Assembly (NCBI RefSeq): GCF_005871185.1
Contig: NZ_SWKN01000010.1
Coordinates: 62,001 to 126,000 of the forward strand
From: Limnobacter alexandrii
GTDB taxonomy: Bacteria > Pseudomonadota > Gammaproteobacteria > Burkholderiales > Burkholderiaceae_B
Reading direction: 5' to 3'
Length of the DNA: 64,000 bases
Part shown: positions 31,294-42,030 of the stretch, one piece after another
Layout: each line of letters starts with the position of its first letter
Numbering within the stretch: the first letter of the stretch is position 1
Made by a program: the position numbers and the translations under genes
Notes under the pieces: model-generated
Seen by the model: the letters and a program-made list of their open reading frames with translations, nothing else
Told to the model about the DNA's origin: nothing
Databases searched by the model: none

Positions 31294-31602
31294 ATGAGTT
31301 CGCAAAACAATCCATCAACAGTACTGGAATCGCAGACGCAAAAAGCGAAGCTGCCCCCGATGTATCAAGTCGTGCTCTTGAACGATGACTACACCCCCAT
31401 GGAGTTCGTCGTGATTGTTTTGCAGAAGTTTTTTGGAAAGGGAAGGGAACAGGCCACCCAGATCATGCTGAAAGTGCATCGAGAGGGAAAAGGGGTCTGT
31501 GGGGTATATCCCAAGGACATCGCCTCGACAAAGGTCGAAATGGTATGCGGATTCGCAAAGCAGCATCAACACCCGCTGCAGTGCGTGATGGAGGAAACAT
31601 GA
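31294..31602 (+). CDS. clpS: ATP-dependent Clp protease adaptor ClpS
   Basis: 102 residues. Delivers N-degron substrates to ClpAP. The core [21 protein letters not shown] with the binding-pocket Asp-Asp, followed by [15 protein letters not shown], matches ClpS. The start MSSQNNPS at 31294 is preferred to the longer frame from 31183. The stop overlaps the clpA ATG (ATGA). Confidence 0.95.
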   Translation: MSSQNNPSTVLESQTQKAKLPPMYQVVLLNDDYTPMEFVVIVLQKFFGKGREQATQIMLKVHREGKGVCGVYPKDIASTKVEMVCGFAKQHQHPLQCVMEET

Positions 31603-33923
31603 TTGCGCAAGAGTTGGAAGTAAGTTTGCACATGGCATTTGTTGACGCGCGTCAGCAAAAGCATGAATTCATCACGGTAGAGCACCTGCTATTGGCCTTG
31701 CTGGACAATCCTTCAGCGGCCGAGGTGCTACGTTCATGCTCCGCCGATGTTGAGGAAATTCGCAAGAACCTGCAGAACTTCATCAAGGACAACACCCCGG
31801 TGGTGTCTGGCCAGGATGAAGTTGATACGCAGCCCACCCTGGGTTTTCAGCGGGTCATTCAGCGCGCCATCATGCATGTTCAAAGCACATCAAATGGCAA
31901 GAAAGAAGTGACGGGCGCCAATGTGTTGGTGGCCATTTTTGGTGAAAAAGACTCCCATGCGGTTTACTACCTGCACCAGCAGGGCATTACCCGCCTGGAT
32001 GTGGTGAATTACATTTCACACGGGATCACCAAAACACCGCAGGCACCAGCACCGAAGCCCGAGAATTCTCAAAACGAGAATCAGGAACAGGAAGCAGAGT
32101 CCACTCAAACCGTGGGCGACAAACAGTCACCACTTGACCAGTACACCCAGAATTTGAACGCACTGGCCAAGGAAGGAAAAATTGATCCGCTGATTGGTCG
32201 AGAGCAAGAGGTAGAGCGTGTAATTCAAGTACTTTGCCGTCGCCGGAAAAACAATCCCCTGTTGGTGGGTGAAGCAGGTGTGGGCAAAACGGCGATTGCC
32301 GAGGGTTTGGCCTGGAGAATTGTGCAAGGCGATGTGCCTGAAATTCTTGGCTCAGCCCAGGTGCATTCCCTGGACATGGGGGCGTTGTTGGCCGGTACCA
32401 AGTATCGCGGCGATTTCGAACAGCGCTTGAAAGCGGTGTTGAAGCAGCTCAAAGCCAATCCGGATTCGGTGTTGTTCATTGACGAAATTCACACCCTGAT
32501 TGGCGCTGGCTCTGCCTCGGGCGGCACACTGGATGCATCCAACCTGCTCAAGCCTGCCTTGTCTTCAGGGCAGCTTAAGTGTATCGGCGCAACCACCTTT
32601 ACCGAGTACCGTGGCATTTTCGAGAAAGACCATGCGCTTTCTCGTCGTTTCCAGAAAATTGATGTGTCTGAACCCACTGTGGAACAAACCATTGAAATTC
32701 TGCGTGGTTTGAAAAGCAGATTCGAAGATCACCATGGTGTGAAATACTCCAGCGCTGCTATTTCGGCTGCTGCTGAGTTGTCGGCCAAGTTCATCAATGA
32801 TCGCCATTTGCCCGACAAGGCCATTGACGTGATCGATGAAGCAGGTGCTGCGCAGCGCATTTTGCCAAAAAGCAAACAGCGCAAAACAATTACCAAAGGC
32901 GATATTGAAGACATCGTCTCAAAAATTGCCCGCATTCCGCCGCAGTCCGTCAACACTGACGACCGCAATAAGCTGGCCACGCTTGATCGCGATTTGAAGG
33001 CCACTGTGTTTGGTCAAGACCCGGCCATTGAAGCACTGGCCAATGCGATCAAAATGTCGCGCGCGGGATTGGGTAAGGCAGACAAGCCAATTGGTTCATT
33101 CCTGTTCAGCGGCCCCACCGGTGTGGGCAAAACCGAGGTGGCCAAGCAGTTGGCCTTTATTCTCGGCATTGAAATGCTGCGTTTTGACATGTCGGAATAC
33201 ATGGAACGCCACGCGGTTTCCCGCTTGATTGGTGCGCCCCCCGGTTATGTTGGGTTTGATCAGGGCGGTCTGTTGACCGAAGCCATCACCAAGAAGCCGC
33301 ATTGCGTGTTGCTGCTCGACGAAATTGAAAAAGCGCATCCCGATGTATTCAATATCCTGCTTCAGGTGATGGACAACGGCACGCTGACCGACAACAACGG
33401 TCGCAAGGCAGATTTCCGCAATGTAATCATCATTATGACCACCAATGCGGGGGCAGAGGCTTTGACCAAGCGTGGTATTGGCTTCATGGAATCGAAGGTG
33501 CAGGGCGACGAGATGGAAGACATCAAGCGCATGTTCAGCCCGGAATTCCGCAACCGTCTCGATTCAGTGATTTCCTTCCGTGCGCTGGACGAAGAAATTA
33601 TTCTTCGCGTGGTCGACAAGTTCCTGATGGAGCTTGAAGAGCAACTGCATCAGAAGAAAGTGGATGCGGTGTTCACCGATGAGTTGCGCAAGCACCTGGC
33701 CAAGAAAGGCTTCGATCCCTTGATGGGTGCTCGCCCCATGCAACGCCTGATTCAAGACACCATCCGCAAAGCCTTGGCTGACGAGTTGTTGTTCGGCAAA
33801 CTGGTGAGCGGCGGCAAGGTAACAGTAGATCACGATGTAGAAAACGACCAGGTGTCACTGACTTTCGATGAGGGTTCTTCCGGTCAGGAGTCAGAAAGCG
33901 GCACTGAGGTTGCGATCGATTAA
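31599..33923 (+). CDS. clpA: ATP-dependent Clp protease ATPase ClpA
   Basis: 774 residues. Hexameric AAA+ unfoldase feeding ClpP. The N-domain (about residues 1-140) binds ClpS; Walker A of the first AAA domain is [12 protein letters not shown] and that of the second is [12 protein letters not shown]. The start at 31599 follows GGAGGAAAC and overlaps clpS, giving translational coupling. A linker between N-domain and AAA1 (about residues 145-175) is rich in Gln and Glu. Ends 28 bases before a terminator shared with the convergent cyclase. Confidence 0.97.
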   Translation: MIAQELEVSLHMAFVDARQQKHEFITVEHLLLALLDNPSAAEVLRSCSADVEEIRKNLQNFIKDNTPVVSGQDEVDTQPTLGFQRVIQRAIMHVQSTSNGKKEVTGANVLVAIFGEKDSHAVYYLHQQGITRLDVVNYISHGITKTPQAPAPKPENSQNENQEQEAESTQTVGDKQSPLDQYTQNLNALAKEGKIDPLIGREQEVERVIQVLCRRRKNNPLLVGEAGVGKTAIAEGLAWRIVQGDVPEILGSAQVHSLDMGALLAGTKYRGDFEQRLKAVLKQLKANPDSVLFIDEIHTLIGAGSASGGTLDASNLLKPALSSGQLKCIGATTFTEYRGIFEKDHALSRRFQKIDVSEPTVEQTIEILRGLKSRFEDHHGVKYSSAAISAAAELSAKFINDRHLPDKAIDVIDEAGAAQRILPKSKQRKTITKGDIEDIVSKIARIPPQSVNTDDRNKLATLDRDLKATVFGQDPAIEALANAIKMSRAGLGKADKPIGSFLFSGPTGVGKTEVAKQLAFILGIEMLRFDMSEYMERHAVSRLIGAPPGYVGFDQGGLLTEAITKKPHCVLLLDEIEKAHPDVFNILLQVMDNGTLTDNNGRKADFRNVIIIMTTNAGAEALTKRGIGFMESKVQGDEMEDIKRMFSPEFRNRLDSVISFRALDEEIILRVVDKFLMELEEQLHQKKVDAVFTDELRKHLAKKGFDPLMGARPMQRLIQDTIRKALADELLFGKLVSGGKVTVDHDVENDQVSLTFDEGSSGQESESGTEVAID

Positions 33924-33953
33924 TCGTTAACGATTGGCAGTAAGCCAGACCCG

Positions 33954-33991
33954 AGCCTGAGTATTTCCTTCGTGGATACTCAGGCTTTTTT
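33954..33991. terminator. Terminator after clpA
   Basis: AGCCTGAGTAT (33954-33964) and ATACTCAGGCT (33976-33986), a perfect 11-base stem with an 11-base loop, followed by T6. It lies between convergent clpA and the cyclase gene. Confidence 0.9.
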
Positions 33992-34011
33992 GCATTTGGT
34001 GGCTTGGGATT

Positions 34012-35163
34012 TTATGCGTTTACCTTGCCAAGGCAACTTCGATTTCTGCCCTTGTTCTTGGCTTGGTACAGTGCATGGTCGGCTTGCGCCATGGTGCGCT
34101 CAATGCTTCCAGTGTGGGCGATGTCGCAAATTCCAGCTGAAAACCCTACTTTGCAATTGCCGTTAAGCCGAATTCTGTCCACAATTCTTTGCGTGTCGTC
34201 GGCAGTGCAGTGGGGTAGAAGTACTGCGAATTCTTCGCCTCCGATACGGGCAATCAGATCGCCTGGCCTGAAGTTGGTTCGAAGCGTTTCAGCAAACTCG
34301 CGAAGACGAATATCGCCCGCCTCGTGACCATAGGTGTCGTTGTATTGCTTGAAGTAATCAATGTCAATGATGGCCACACTGCCGTGCAACTGATTTTCTC
34401 TTTTCATTTTTCTCAAGTATGCGTCACTCAGTTCTTGCCAGCCACGGCGGTTGAGTAAACCCGTGAGCGCGTCGCTGCGAGCCTGGTTGCCAAGGTGTAG
34501 CAACTCCACCGCAAACCGCCTGCGCAAGGTGGATTGCCGCCACAATGTCAGGCCAACAAAACCCACAGAGTGAATCAGTACGAGCAATGTGAGTATTAAG
34601 TTGTTGCGTTGTAATTCATTGATTTTTTGATCGCTGTCTTGAGCGTTTTGTTTCAACGTGGCATTGAATATTCCAAGCTCGACAAACCAGAGTTCGATGC
34701 TTTGGGCGTTGGGTTTGCCAAGTGTTGCGAGTTGTTGATCCATCGCGATTAAATGTTCGCGCAGGCTTGCTGCTGATTCAGTCAGCTTGTTGTGGGTGTT
34801 GATGGCTTCGATCACCGCCAACCTGGCGGCGAGTTGATTGAGCAACTCTTGCGGCGAGCCATAGCCACGCGTTTCCAGGCCAAGTTTGGTTTCGTAGGTG
34901 TGCTGGTTGCCCAGGTGATGCAAGGCTGTGCTTTGCACGATCAGGTCTTGAAAGGACACTTCAAGCAATCTTCGTTTGGCCAGATCACCTTGAATTTGAT
35001 GGACTTTGCTGTAGTTGAATACAGCCACAATGGCCAGAATGGCGCAGAGTATCAACCAAAAATATCGGAGGGTTTTTTCAGAGCAGGGACGCAGGTATTT
35101 GATTGAATGAACCCACCATGTGTTGCCTTTATTCGCGGCTGGCCTGCTGCCTCCTGAGTCCAT
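34012..35163 (-). CDS. Membrane-bound diguanylate cyclase (GGDEF)
   Basis: 383 residues. Makes cyclic di-GMP from two GTP. An N-terminal membrane helix (about residues 35-52) and a second (about 200-220) bracket a periplasmic sensor region of unknown ligand. The C-terminal GGDEF domain has GGEEF in RIGGEEFAVLLPH with an inhibitory-site RxxD (RPGD) five residues upstream, so product inhibition is expected. It is 72 bases downstream of dut on the same strand and probably the last gene of, or separate from, that group. No EAL domain. Confidence 0.9.
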   Translation of the reverse strand: MDSGGSRPAANKGNTWWVHSIKYLRPCSEKTLRYFWLILCAILAIVAVFNYSKVHQIQGDLAKRRLLEVSFQDLIVQSTALHHLGNQHTYETKLGLETRGYGSPQELLNQLAARLAVIEAINTHNKLTESAASLREHLIAMDQQLATLGKPNAQSIELWFVELGIFNATLKQNAQDSDQKINELQRNNLILTLLVLIHSVGFVGLTLWRQSTLRRRFAVELLHLGNQARSDALTGLLNRRGWQELSDAYLRKMKRENQLHGSVAIIDIDYFKQYNDTYGHEAGDIRLREFAETLRTNFRPGDLIARIGGEEFAVLLPHCTADDTQRIVDRIRLNGNCKVGFSAGICDIAHTGSIERTMAQADHALYQAKNKGRNRSCLGKVNA

Positions 35164-35235
35164 TGTTTTCCTGAGAATTCACAATGACACTCAGTGGCAC
35201 AACCGCATGAATAGGTTCCTTCGGTGCAGATAACC

Positions 35236-35688
35236 TTAGCGGGTTCCGGTGCTGCCGAAACCACCTTCACCACGCTCACTGGGTGTGAAGTCGCTGACCA
35301 CTTTGAAGTCAGCATGTGCGACAGGCAATATGACCAACTGAGCAATTCGTTCCATCGGCTCAATGGTCACGGGCACTTGGCTGCGGTTCCAGGCTGAGAC
35401 CATCAGCGGGCCTTGATAGTCTGAATCGATCAGCCCCACGAGGTTGCCGAGCACCAGGCCTTTTTTATGTCCTAAACCTGAGCGGGGCAAAATGGTGGCA
35501 CAGTAATTGGGGTCGCCAATGTACATGGAAAGCCCAGTGGGCACGAGTTCGGCCTGGCCTGGTTGCAGGGTCAAGGCCTCATTTAGGCAGGCACGCAGGT
35601 CAATGCCCGCGCTGCCGGGCGTGCCATAGGCTGGCAGTTGTTCTTGCATTCGTGGGTCGAGTACTTTCAGTTCAACTTGAATTTTCAT
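35236..35688 (-). CDS. dut: dUTP diphosphatase
   Basis: 150 residues, the homotrimeric dUTPase. All five conserved motifs are present: [38 protein letters not shown] and the C-terminal [12 protein letters not shown] that closes over the active site. It keeps dUTP low and supplies dUMP. It lies 13 bases downstream of coaBC, the conserved order. Confidence 0.97.
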   Translation of the reverse strand: MKIQVELKVLDPRMQEQLPAYGTPGSAGIDLRACLNEALTLQPGQAELVPTGLSMYIGDPNYCATILPRSGLGHKKGLVLGNLVGLIDSDYQGPLMVSAWNRSQVPVTIEPMERIAQLVILPVAHADFKVVSDFTPSERGEGGFGSTGTR

Positions 35689-35701
35689 GGCTTGTGTGGG
35701 T

Positions 35702-36949
35702 TCAGGAATGTTTGGAAATAAAAGCCAGCGCGGCCTGTGCAGCTTGTAGCTTGTCCATGCTGCCCAAGTGTTCGGGTGTCAGTTTCTTGCTGTAAATGGT
35801 CAGTTCGGTGTGGTCGGCACCCAGTGCATGCTGTGCAAGATTGCCAACAATGAATTGGGCTTTTTTGCTGTCCAGCTTGCGGCTCGCGTATTCATCAAGA
35901 TTTTCGGTTTCCGCGGCGAAGCCCACTACGGTCAGCGGCTTTGTGCGTGTGCTTGCAAACTCACCAACGTCAGCCAGTATGTCTGGGTTCAATTCGAATT
36001 CCATGTGCAAACCCGCAGCTTGATCTTGCTGTTTTTTCTGCTTTTGCGCACTGGGGTTTTTGATCCCGTAGTCAGCCACGGCGGCGACACCAATGAACAG
36101 GTCTTGTTGTTCAATTTGGCTGAACACAGCGGCATGCATCTGTTTGGCCGATTGAACAGACAATATGCGCACGCCATAGGGGGCGGGCAGGGCGGTGGGG
36201 CCGCTGACCAAATTGACTTCAGCACCCATGAACCAGGCAGCCTGTGCAAGGGCGTATCCCATTTTTCCGCTGGAGCGGTTGGTGATGCCGCGCACCGGGT
36301 CGATGGCTTCAAATGTGGGCCCAGCCGTTAACAATACTTTCTTGCCAGCCAATGGTTTGGGGTTGACTGCACGGGCCAGCTCAAGCACTACTTCAAAGGG
36401 TTCCAGCATGCGGCCACTGCCCACTTCGCCACAGGCTTGTTCGCCTGCCGCTGGACCAAATACATGCACACCATCATTTTCTAACCGGCTAACATTGCGC
36501 TGTGTGGCTGGGTTGTTCCACATTTCAACATTCATGGCTGGCGCTATGGCCATGGGGCAGTTGCGGGCCAACACCAGGTTGTCCAGCAGGTTGTCAGCGA
36601 ACCCGTGTGCGTATTTGGCCAGTGAATTGGCAGTGCAGGGCGCGATCAACAAAAAATCGGCGTTACGACTGATGTCGATGTGCGGCATGCCGCGGTCGGC
36701 GTTGCCTTGAGCACTGTATTCTGAAGGCCATTGCGACACGTGCACTGATTTGCCTGAAAGTGCTTGAAAGGTGAGCGGGGCGATGAACTGGGTTGCCGAT
36801 TCAGTCATGACCACCTGCACTGTGCAGCCCTGTTTCATCAACAGGCGCACCAGTTCTGCAGACTTGTAGGCCGCAATGCCGCCACACACGCCCAACACCA
36901 CACGCAGTTGGTTTAAACCGGGAAGCTGTGGCAATTCGACTGGGCGCAT
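35702..36949 (-). CDS. coaBC: Bifunctional phosphopantothenoylcysteine decarboxylase/synthetase
   Basis: 415 residues. The N-terminal CoaC flavoprotein part ([49 protein letters not shown] with the catalytic PxMNxxMW motif, then [13 protein letters not shown]) decarboxylates PPC. The C-terminal CoaB part ([27 protein letters not shown]) joins phosphopantothenate to cysteine. Coenzyme A synthesis, cytoplasmic. Twelve bases after lspA. Confidence 0.96.
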   Translation of the reverse strand: MRPVELPQLPGLNQLRVVLGVCGGIAAYKSAELVRLLMKQGCTVQVVMTESATQFIAPLTFQALSGKSVHVSQWPSEYSAQGNADRGMPHIDISRNADFLLIAPCTANSLAKYAHGFADNLLDNLVLARNCPMAIAPAMNVEMWNNPATQRNVSRLENDGVHVFGPAAGEQACGEVGSGRMLEPFEVVLELARAVNPKPLAGKKVLLTAGPTFEAIDPVRGITNRSSGKMGYALAQAAWFMGAEVNLVSGPTALPAPYGVRILSVQSAKQMHAAVFSQIEQQDLFIGVAAVADYGIKNPSAQKQKKQQDQAAGLHMEFELNPDILADVGEFASTRTKPLTVVGFAAETENLDEYASRKLDSKKAQFIVGNLAQHALGADHTELTIYSKKLTPEHLGSMDKLQAAQAALAFISKHS

Positions 36950-36961
36950 GGGCTATAAACC

Positions 36962-37516
36962 TTATTGGCTTTTTTCGGGTTTGGCGGCTTTGTGTTCTTT
37001 GTTGAAGAACAGCTCATCAATAATCAGACCGATTGCCCCCATGGTAATTGCAATGTCGGCCACGTTGAATGCTGGCCAGTGGTAATTGCCAACATAAAAA
37101 TCGAGGAAGTCGATGACTGCACCGTGTGCAACGCGGTCAATCAAGTTACCAATTGCCCCGCCCAAAATGCATGCCAGGCAGAACATCGCGAATTTGCGAT
37201 GGCTCGATGACCGCATCATGAACAGAATGACAATCGACGCAATAACCGCGACAGCGGAAAGAAAGTGCTTTTGCCAACCCGCCTGGTCGGCCAGAAAGCT
37301 GAATGCAGCGCCAGGGTTGAGCACATAAACCAGATTGAAGAAGCTGGTCACTTCAACGACTGCGCCCAAATCAAGGCGAGATTGAACCCACAGCTTGGTA
37401 ATTTGATCGATCAAGATGAGCAGCAATGAAAAACCGATCCAGGGAAGAATGGATTTTCGTGGAGGCTTCAATGCTGTGGTTGCCTTCGCTGGTTTTCTGG
37501 GCATGGGTTTAGACAT
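36962..37516 (-). CDS. lspA: Prolipoprotein signal peptidase
   Basis: 184 residues from the start at 37516. Four membrane helices; the catalytic Asp residues are in GNLIDR and FNVADIAI, as in all LspA proteins. It removes lipoprotein signal peptides after lipidation and would act on LptE and the DUF192 protein in this window. The start overlaps the ileS stop by 8 bases; the longer frame from 37540 would overlap more and is less likely. N-terminal basic extension before the first helix. Confidence 0.93.
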   Translation of the reverse strand: MSKPMPRKPAKATTALKPPRKSILPWIGFSLLLILIDQITKLWVQSRLDLGAVVEVTSFFNLVYVLNPGAAFSFLADQAGWQKHFLSAVAVIASIVILFMMRSSSHRKFAMFCLACILGGAIGNLIDRVAHGAVIDFLDFYVGNYHWPAFNVADIAITMGAIGLIIDELFFNKEHKAAKPEKSQ

Positions 37517-40304
37517 GATTGCGCACCTCGCCTTCGCCAAACAGATTGCTTACACAGCGACCACAAATGCCGGGGTGTTCGGGGTTGGCACCTGTGTCGG
37601 GCCGCACATGCCAGCAACGTTCGCACTTCTCGCCTACTGCAATACCCACTTCAATTTTCTCCTCGGCCGCTTGGGCAATTTCTATGTTGGAAACAATGAA
37701 CAGAAACTTCAGATCGTCGCCCAGACTGGCGGCCGCAGTGTAAAGGTTGGCTGGCAAATGAAGTGTGGCTGTGCCTTGCAAGGATGAGCCAATTTTGCCA
37801 TCGGTGCGCAGGTTTTCCAGTTCTTTCACCACGCGTGCGCGCAGCGCCAACAGTTCGGCCCATTTGGTGCCCAGTTCGTCTGCCTTGGCCACGGCGGGTA
37901 CTTTGTAAAACTCATTGCAGAAAATGGATGGCTCCACATTGCCCATCACTTCACGAGCCTCTTCGGCTGTGAAGCTGAGAATAGGCGCCATGAGGCGCAG
38001 TAGCGAATGTGTAATGTGATACAGCGCTGTTTGCGCGCTGCGGCGTGCCTTGGAATTCTCGCCAGTGGTGTACAAGCGGTCTTTCAACACGTCGAGGTAA
38101 AACGCGCCCAAATCTTCCGAACAGAAAATTTGCAGTTTGCTGACGATGGGGTGGAACTCGTACTTTGCGTAATGCGCTTCGCACTCGCTTTGTAATTTCG
38201 CAAGCAGCGTGAGTGCGTACTGGTCTACTTCGGCCAGTTCCTCGGTGGGAACCGCTTCAGTGGCGAAGTCGAAATCTGAAATATTGGCCAGCAAAAAGCG
38301 CAGGGTGTTGCGAATGCGACGGTAGCTTTCAACAACACGCTTTAAGATTTCGTCGGAAATGGTCAGTTCGCCAGAGTAATCAGTGCTGGCCACCCAAAGG
38401 CGCAAAATCTCGGCACCCATTTTGTCGGACACCTGTTGTGGCGCAATCACGTTGCCCACGGATTTGCTCATTTTGCGACCCTGGCCATCCACCACAAAAC
38501 CGTGGGTGAGCAGGGCTTTGTAAGGTGGTACGCCGTTGATCATGCAACTGGTCAGCAGTGAAGAATGGAACCAGCCACGGTGTTGGTCAGAGCCTTCCAG
38601 GTACAGGTCGGCAGGGAAGTGGCTTTCATCGGCATGGCTGCCACGCAGCACGGTTTCGTGCGTGGTACCCGAGTCGAACCACACATCGAGTGTATCCGGG
38701 TTCTTGATGTAGTCCTTGGCTTCCTCACCGATCAATTCTTCAACGGTGACGTGCTGCCAGGCTTCAATGCCTTGCTTTTCGATCAGTTGCGCAATGGTCT
38801 CGATCAGCTCGGGTGTGCGCGGGTGCAGTTCGCCAGTTTCGCGGTGCACAAGAAAGGCCATGGGCACGCCCCATTGGCGTTGACGTGACAGGGTCCAGTC
38901 TGGTCGGTTGGCGATCATCGCATGCAGGCGCGCTTTGCCCCAGGCCGGAAAAAATTCGGTGGCCTCAACGCCAGCCAGTGCTTTTTCCCGCAAGCTTCCG
39001 CTGCCATCGTTGGCTTGCACATCCATGCCCGCAAACCACTGAGAAGTGGCGCGGTAGATGATGGGGGTTTTGTGGCGCCAGCAGTGCATGTAGCTGTGAC
39101 CGAATTTCACCTGTTTAACCAGCGTTCCCGTTTCAATCATTTTTTCAACGATCAGCGGGTTGGCTTTCCAAATGTGCAATCCGCCGAAAAAGGGCAAAGA
39201 GTCGGCATACACACCATTGCCCGTCACCGGGTTGATGATGTCAGCGTCTTTCAGGCCATAAGCTTTGCTGGTCAAGAAGTCGTCTACACCGTAAGCCGGC
39301 GAACAATGCACAATGCCGGTGCCTGTTTCGGTGCTCACATAGTCGGCCAAATACACGGGGCTTAAGCGGTCGTAGAAGGGGTGCTTAAAGGCAATGCCTT
39401 CAAGCGCCGCACCCTTGGCGGTGGCGATTTCAGAGCCTTCCAGTTCATAACTTTCAAGGCAGGGCTTCACACGTTCTTGGGCCAGCAGCAAATATTTGCT
39501 GCCTACGTCCACGAGGCTGTACACCAGTTCTGGGTGCATGTTCAGCGCCTGGTTGGCAGGCAAAGTCCACGGGGTTGTGGTCCAGATCACCAATTGGCCA
39601 GGCTTGGCTTGCAGGGTGGCCAGTGGCACATTGAAAGCGGCTGCAAGTTTTTCGAGGCTCTCTGCATTGAAAGCAAAACCCACATCCACTGCGATGTCTT
39701 GTTTGTCCTTGTATTCAACCTCGGCTTCAGCCAGGGCTGAGCCACAATCAAAGCACCAGTTCACGGGCTTCAGGCCACGGAACACATAGCCCTTTTCCAT
39801 GATTTTGCCCAAGGCTCGCAACTCGTCTGCCTCGTTGCCAAAATTCATGGTTTTGTAAGGGTTGTCCCAATCGGCCAACACGCCCAAGCGAATAAAGTCT
39901 TTTTTCTGACGTTCAATTTGTTCAGCGGCGTACGCCCGGCTTTTTTCTTGTACTTCCAGGGTGGGTTTGCCTTTGCCGATGGTTTTTTCAATTTGAATTT
40001 CAATCGGCATGCCGTGGCAGTCCCAGCCCGGTACATAGCGCGCATCGTAACCAGCCAGGCAGCGGCATTTCACAATGATGTCTTTAAGGATTTTATTCAC
40101 CGCATGGCCAATGTGAATATCGCCGTTGGCATAGGGTGGGCCGTCGTGCAGTACAAACTTGGGTTTGCCTGCTTTGGATTGGCGAATCGCCTTGTACAAG
40201 TCTTCCTTGCACCATTGTTCAACCCAGTTTGGTTCCCGCGCTGGCAGGTTGCCGCGCATGGGGAAGGGGGTGTCGGGCAGGTTCAGTGTATTTTTGTAAT
40301 CCAT
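37509..40304 (-). CDS. ileS: Isoleucyl-tRNA synthetase
   Basis: 931 residues, bacterial type. The HIGH motif is [11 protein letters not shown] near residue 62, the KMSKS motif is [11 protein letters not shown], the editing domain has [14 protein letters not shown], and a C-terminal zinc finger has CERCWH ... CGRC. Begins [20 protein letters not shown], the usual IleRS start. It lies 6 bases after ribF. Confidence 0.97.
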   Translation of the reverse strand: MDYKNTLNLPDTPFPMRGNLPAREPNWVEQWCKEDLYKAIRQSKAGKPKFVLHDGPPYANGDIHIGHAVNKILKDIIVKCRCLAGYDARYVPGWDCHGMPIEIQIEKTIGKGKPTLEVQEKSRAYAAEQIERQKKDFIRLGVLADWDNPYKTMNFGNEADELRALGKIMEKGYVFRGLKPVNWCFDCGSALAEAEVEYKDKQDIAVDVGFAFNAESLEKLAAAFNVPLATLQAKPGQLVIWTTTPWTLPANQALNMHPELVYSLVDVGSKYLLLAQERVKPCLESYELEGSEIATAKGAALEGIAFKHPFYDRLSPVYLADYVSTETGTGIVHCSPAYGVDDFLTSKAYGLKDADIINPVTGNGVYADSLPFFGGLHIWKANPLIVEKMIETGTLVKQVKFGHSYMHCWRHKTPIIYRATSQWFAGMDVQANDGSGSLREKALAGVEATEFFPAWGKARLHAMIANRPDWTLSRQRQWGVPMAFLVHRETGELHPRTPELIETIAQLIEKQGIEAWQHVTVEELIGEEAKDYIKNPDTLDVWFDSGTTHETVLRGSHADESHFPADLYLEGSDQHRGWFHSSLLTSCMINGVPPYKALLTHGFVVDGQGRKMSKSVGNVIAPQQVSDKMGAEILRLWVASTDYSGELTISDEILKRVVESYRRIRNTLRFLLANISDFDFATEAVPTEELAEVDQYALTLLAKLQSECEAHYAKYEFHPIVSKLQIFCSEDLGAFYLDVLKDRLYTTGENSKARRSAQTALYHITHSLLRLMAPILSFTAEEAREVMGNVEPSIFCNEFYKVPAVAKADELGTKWAELLALRARVVKELENLRTDGKIGSSLQGTATLHLPANLYTAAASLGDDLKFLFIVSNIEIAQAAEEKIEVGIAVGEKCERCWHVRPDTGANPEHPGICGRCVSNLFGEGEVRNHV

Positions 40305-40310
40305 CTTGGG

Positions 40311-41267
40311 TTAACAGCCTGTATATGAAATCTGGGGTTGGTTGGTGGCCAGCAAAGTCATGGCCTGCGCCGTGTCTTTGTGCATTTGCTCAACCATCGT
40401 ATCGAGTGAATCGAAGTGTTGTTCCGGGCGAATGTGCGCCAACACCTCGATGCGCAGCAGCTTGCCGTAGGCATTGCCTTGCCAGTCTGGAATGAATGTT
40501 TCCAGCAAAATTTGATCGGATTGTTCAACTGTGGGGCGCACACCCATGCTGGCCACTGCGGGCAGCGGGTGTTTCTCCAAACCATGCACCCAAACGGCCA
40601 GAATACCGGTGAGTGCGCTGGCTCGCCCTGCAATGCGCAGGTTCATGGTGGGAAAGCCCAGCGTGCGGCCCAGTTTTTTGCCGTGAACAATGTGCCCGGA
40701 ATAAACCAGTGGGTGCCCAAGCATGTGCGTGGCTTTTGCAATGTCGCCAGCCTTCAGGGCTTCACGAATATTGGAACTGGAAACCCGGCTGCCATTGCTT
40801 TGAACTTCGGCCAAGTCGTTGACTGTGAATCCGTGTGTTTCACCCAAGCCTTTCAGGGAGGTGAAGTCGCCGGCGCGTTTGGCACCGAAGCGAAAGTCGT
40901 CGCCCACCCACACTTGTTTGGCATTCAACTGATTCAGCAATACTTCCTGAACAAAAGCCTCGGGGCTTAAGCTGGCCATGTGCTTGTCAAACGGCAAAAT
41001 GCACACTTGCTCAATGCCGCAGCGCTTCATCTCGATAATTCGGTCGCGCAGCGTTGAAATGCGGTCAAGCTTGAAAGCCGGGTTGAAAAATTCCTTCGGG
41101 TGAGGTTGCAGTGTAACCACAGTGGGCACCAACCCTTGTGCGCGTGCCGCAGACACAACCCGGCGGAACAACTCGGCATGGCCGGAGTGAACGCCGTCGA
41201 AGTTTCCAATGGTGAGCGCAGTGCCCTTGGCAAATGTATGTGGCCGGGGGCGGCGAATGATTTTCAT
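40311..41267 (-). CDS. ribF: Bifunctional riboflavin kinase/FMN adenylyltransferase
   Basis: 318 residues. N-terminal adenylyltransferase (TIGNFDGVHSGHAELFRRV, with the HxGH-type motif, and SSSNIREAL) and C-terminal flavokinase (GKKLGRTLGFPTMNL, then ETFIPDWQGNAYGKLLRIEVL). Makes FMN and FAD. First gene of the ribF-ileS-lspA-coaBC-dut group, divergent from purN. No FMN riboswitch was seen upstream. Confidence 0.96.
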   Translation of the reverse strand: MKIIRRPRPHTFAKGTALTIGNFDGVHSGHAELFRRVVSAARAQGLVPTVVTLQPHPKEFFNPAFKLDRISTLRDRIIEMKRCGIEQVCILPFDKHMASLSPEAFVQEVLLNQLNAKQVWVGDDFRFGAKRAGDFTSLKGLGETHGFTVNDLAEVQSNGSRVSSSNIREALKAGDIAKATHMLGHPLVYSGHIVHGKKLGRTLGFPTMNLRIAGRASALTGILAVWVHGLEKHPLPAVASMGVRPTVEQSDQILLETFIPDWQGNAYGKLLRIEVLAHIRPEQHFDSLDTMVEQMHKDTAQAMTLLATNQPQISYTGC

Positions 41268-41371
41268 ACCGAGTGTGTCGGCTCTTTAGTGGTTGCAAAA
41301 CAACCGGTCATTATAAGGCCAGTATGGTGAAAAATAGGGCTTTTTCGCCCGCACAGTGATAAACTCGCGCC

Positions 41372-42013
41372 ATGCAAAATTCCACACCTTCCGTCGTCAT
41401 TTTGATCTCGGGGCGAGGTTCAAACTTGAATGCCCTGATCGATCACGCCAAACAGACCGGGGCCTACCAAATTCGTGCAGTCATTTCCAACCGCCCAGCC
41501 GCGGCTGGTTTGGCTTTGGCGCAATCAGCAGGGCTTGATACGGCCATTCTGGACCACACTGAATATGCGAGTCGCGAGGACTTTGATGCGGCCTTGGCTG
41601 GTTTGATCGATCAATATCAGCCGGAATGGGTGGTGCTGGCTGGTTTCATGCGCGTACTGACCGAGGGGTTTGTGAATCGGTACTTGGGGCGTTTGGTGAA
41701 TATTCACCCCTCGCTGTTGCCAGCATTCCCGGGCCTGAAAACCCACCAGCAGGCTTTGGATGCCGGTGTGCGGGTGCACGGGGTCACTGTTCACTTGGTA
41801 ACGCCTGAGCTGGACCATGGCCCAATTGTGGATCAGGCGCTGCTGAAGGTGATGCCCGAAGACACGGCAGACAGCCTGGCGACTCGCGTGTTGGGCCTTG
41901 AGCATCAAATCTATCCCCGCGCTGTGGCGGCGCTGGCCAGCGGGCAAATTAAAATGGTGGACGGGAAACTGCAAGGCACTTTGGCCTCAGCCCTGGTTCA
42001 CGCAATTCAATAA
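41372..42013 (+). CDS. purN: Phosphoribosylglycinamide formyltransferase
   Basis: 213 residues. Third step of purine synthesis, transferring formyl from 10-formyl-THF. ISGRGSNLNALID at the N-terminus, then the catalytic NIHPSLLPAFPGLKTHQQALDAGVRVHGVTVHLVTPELDHGPI with Asn, His and Asp. It is 17 bases upstream of the methyltransferase gene and probably cotranscribed. Confidence 0.96.
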   Translation: MQNSTPSVVILISGRGSNLNALIDHAKQTGAYQIRAVISNRPAAAGLALAQSAGLDTAILDHTEYASREDFDAALAGLIDQYQPEWVVLAGFMRVLTEGFVNRYLGRLVNIHPSLLPAFPGLKTHQQALDAGVRVHGVTVHLVTPELDHGPIVDQALLKVMPEDTADSLATRVLGLEHQIYPRAVAALASGQIKMVDGKLQGTLASALVHAIQ

Positions 42014-42030
42014 TCAGGAAATACAAGAAT

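Noticed and set aside
40311-41371. FMN riboswitch or flavin-sensing leader upstream of ribF
   Set aside because: The ribF-purN gap is only about 100 bases and shows no RFN-like conserved boxes.
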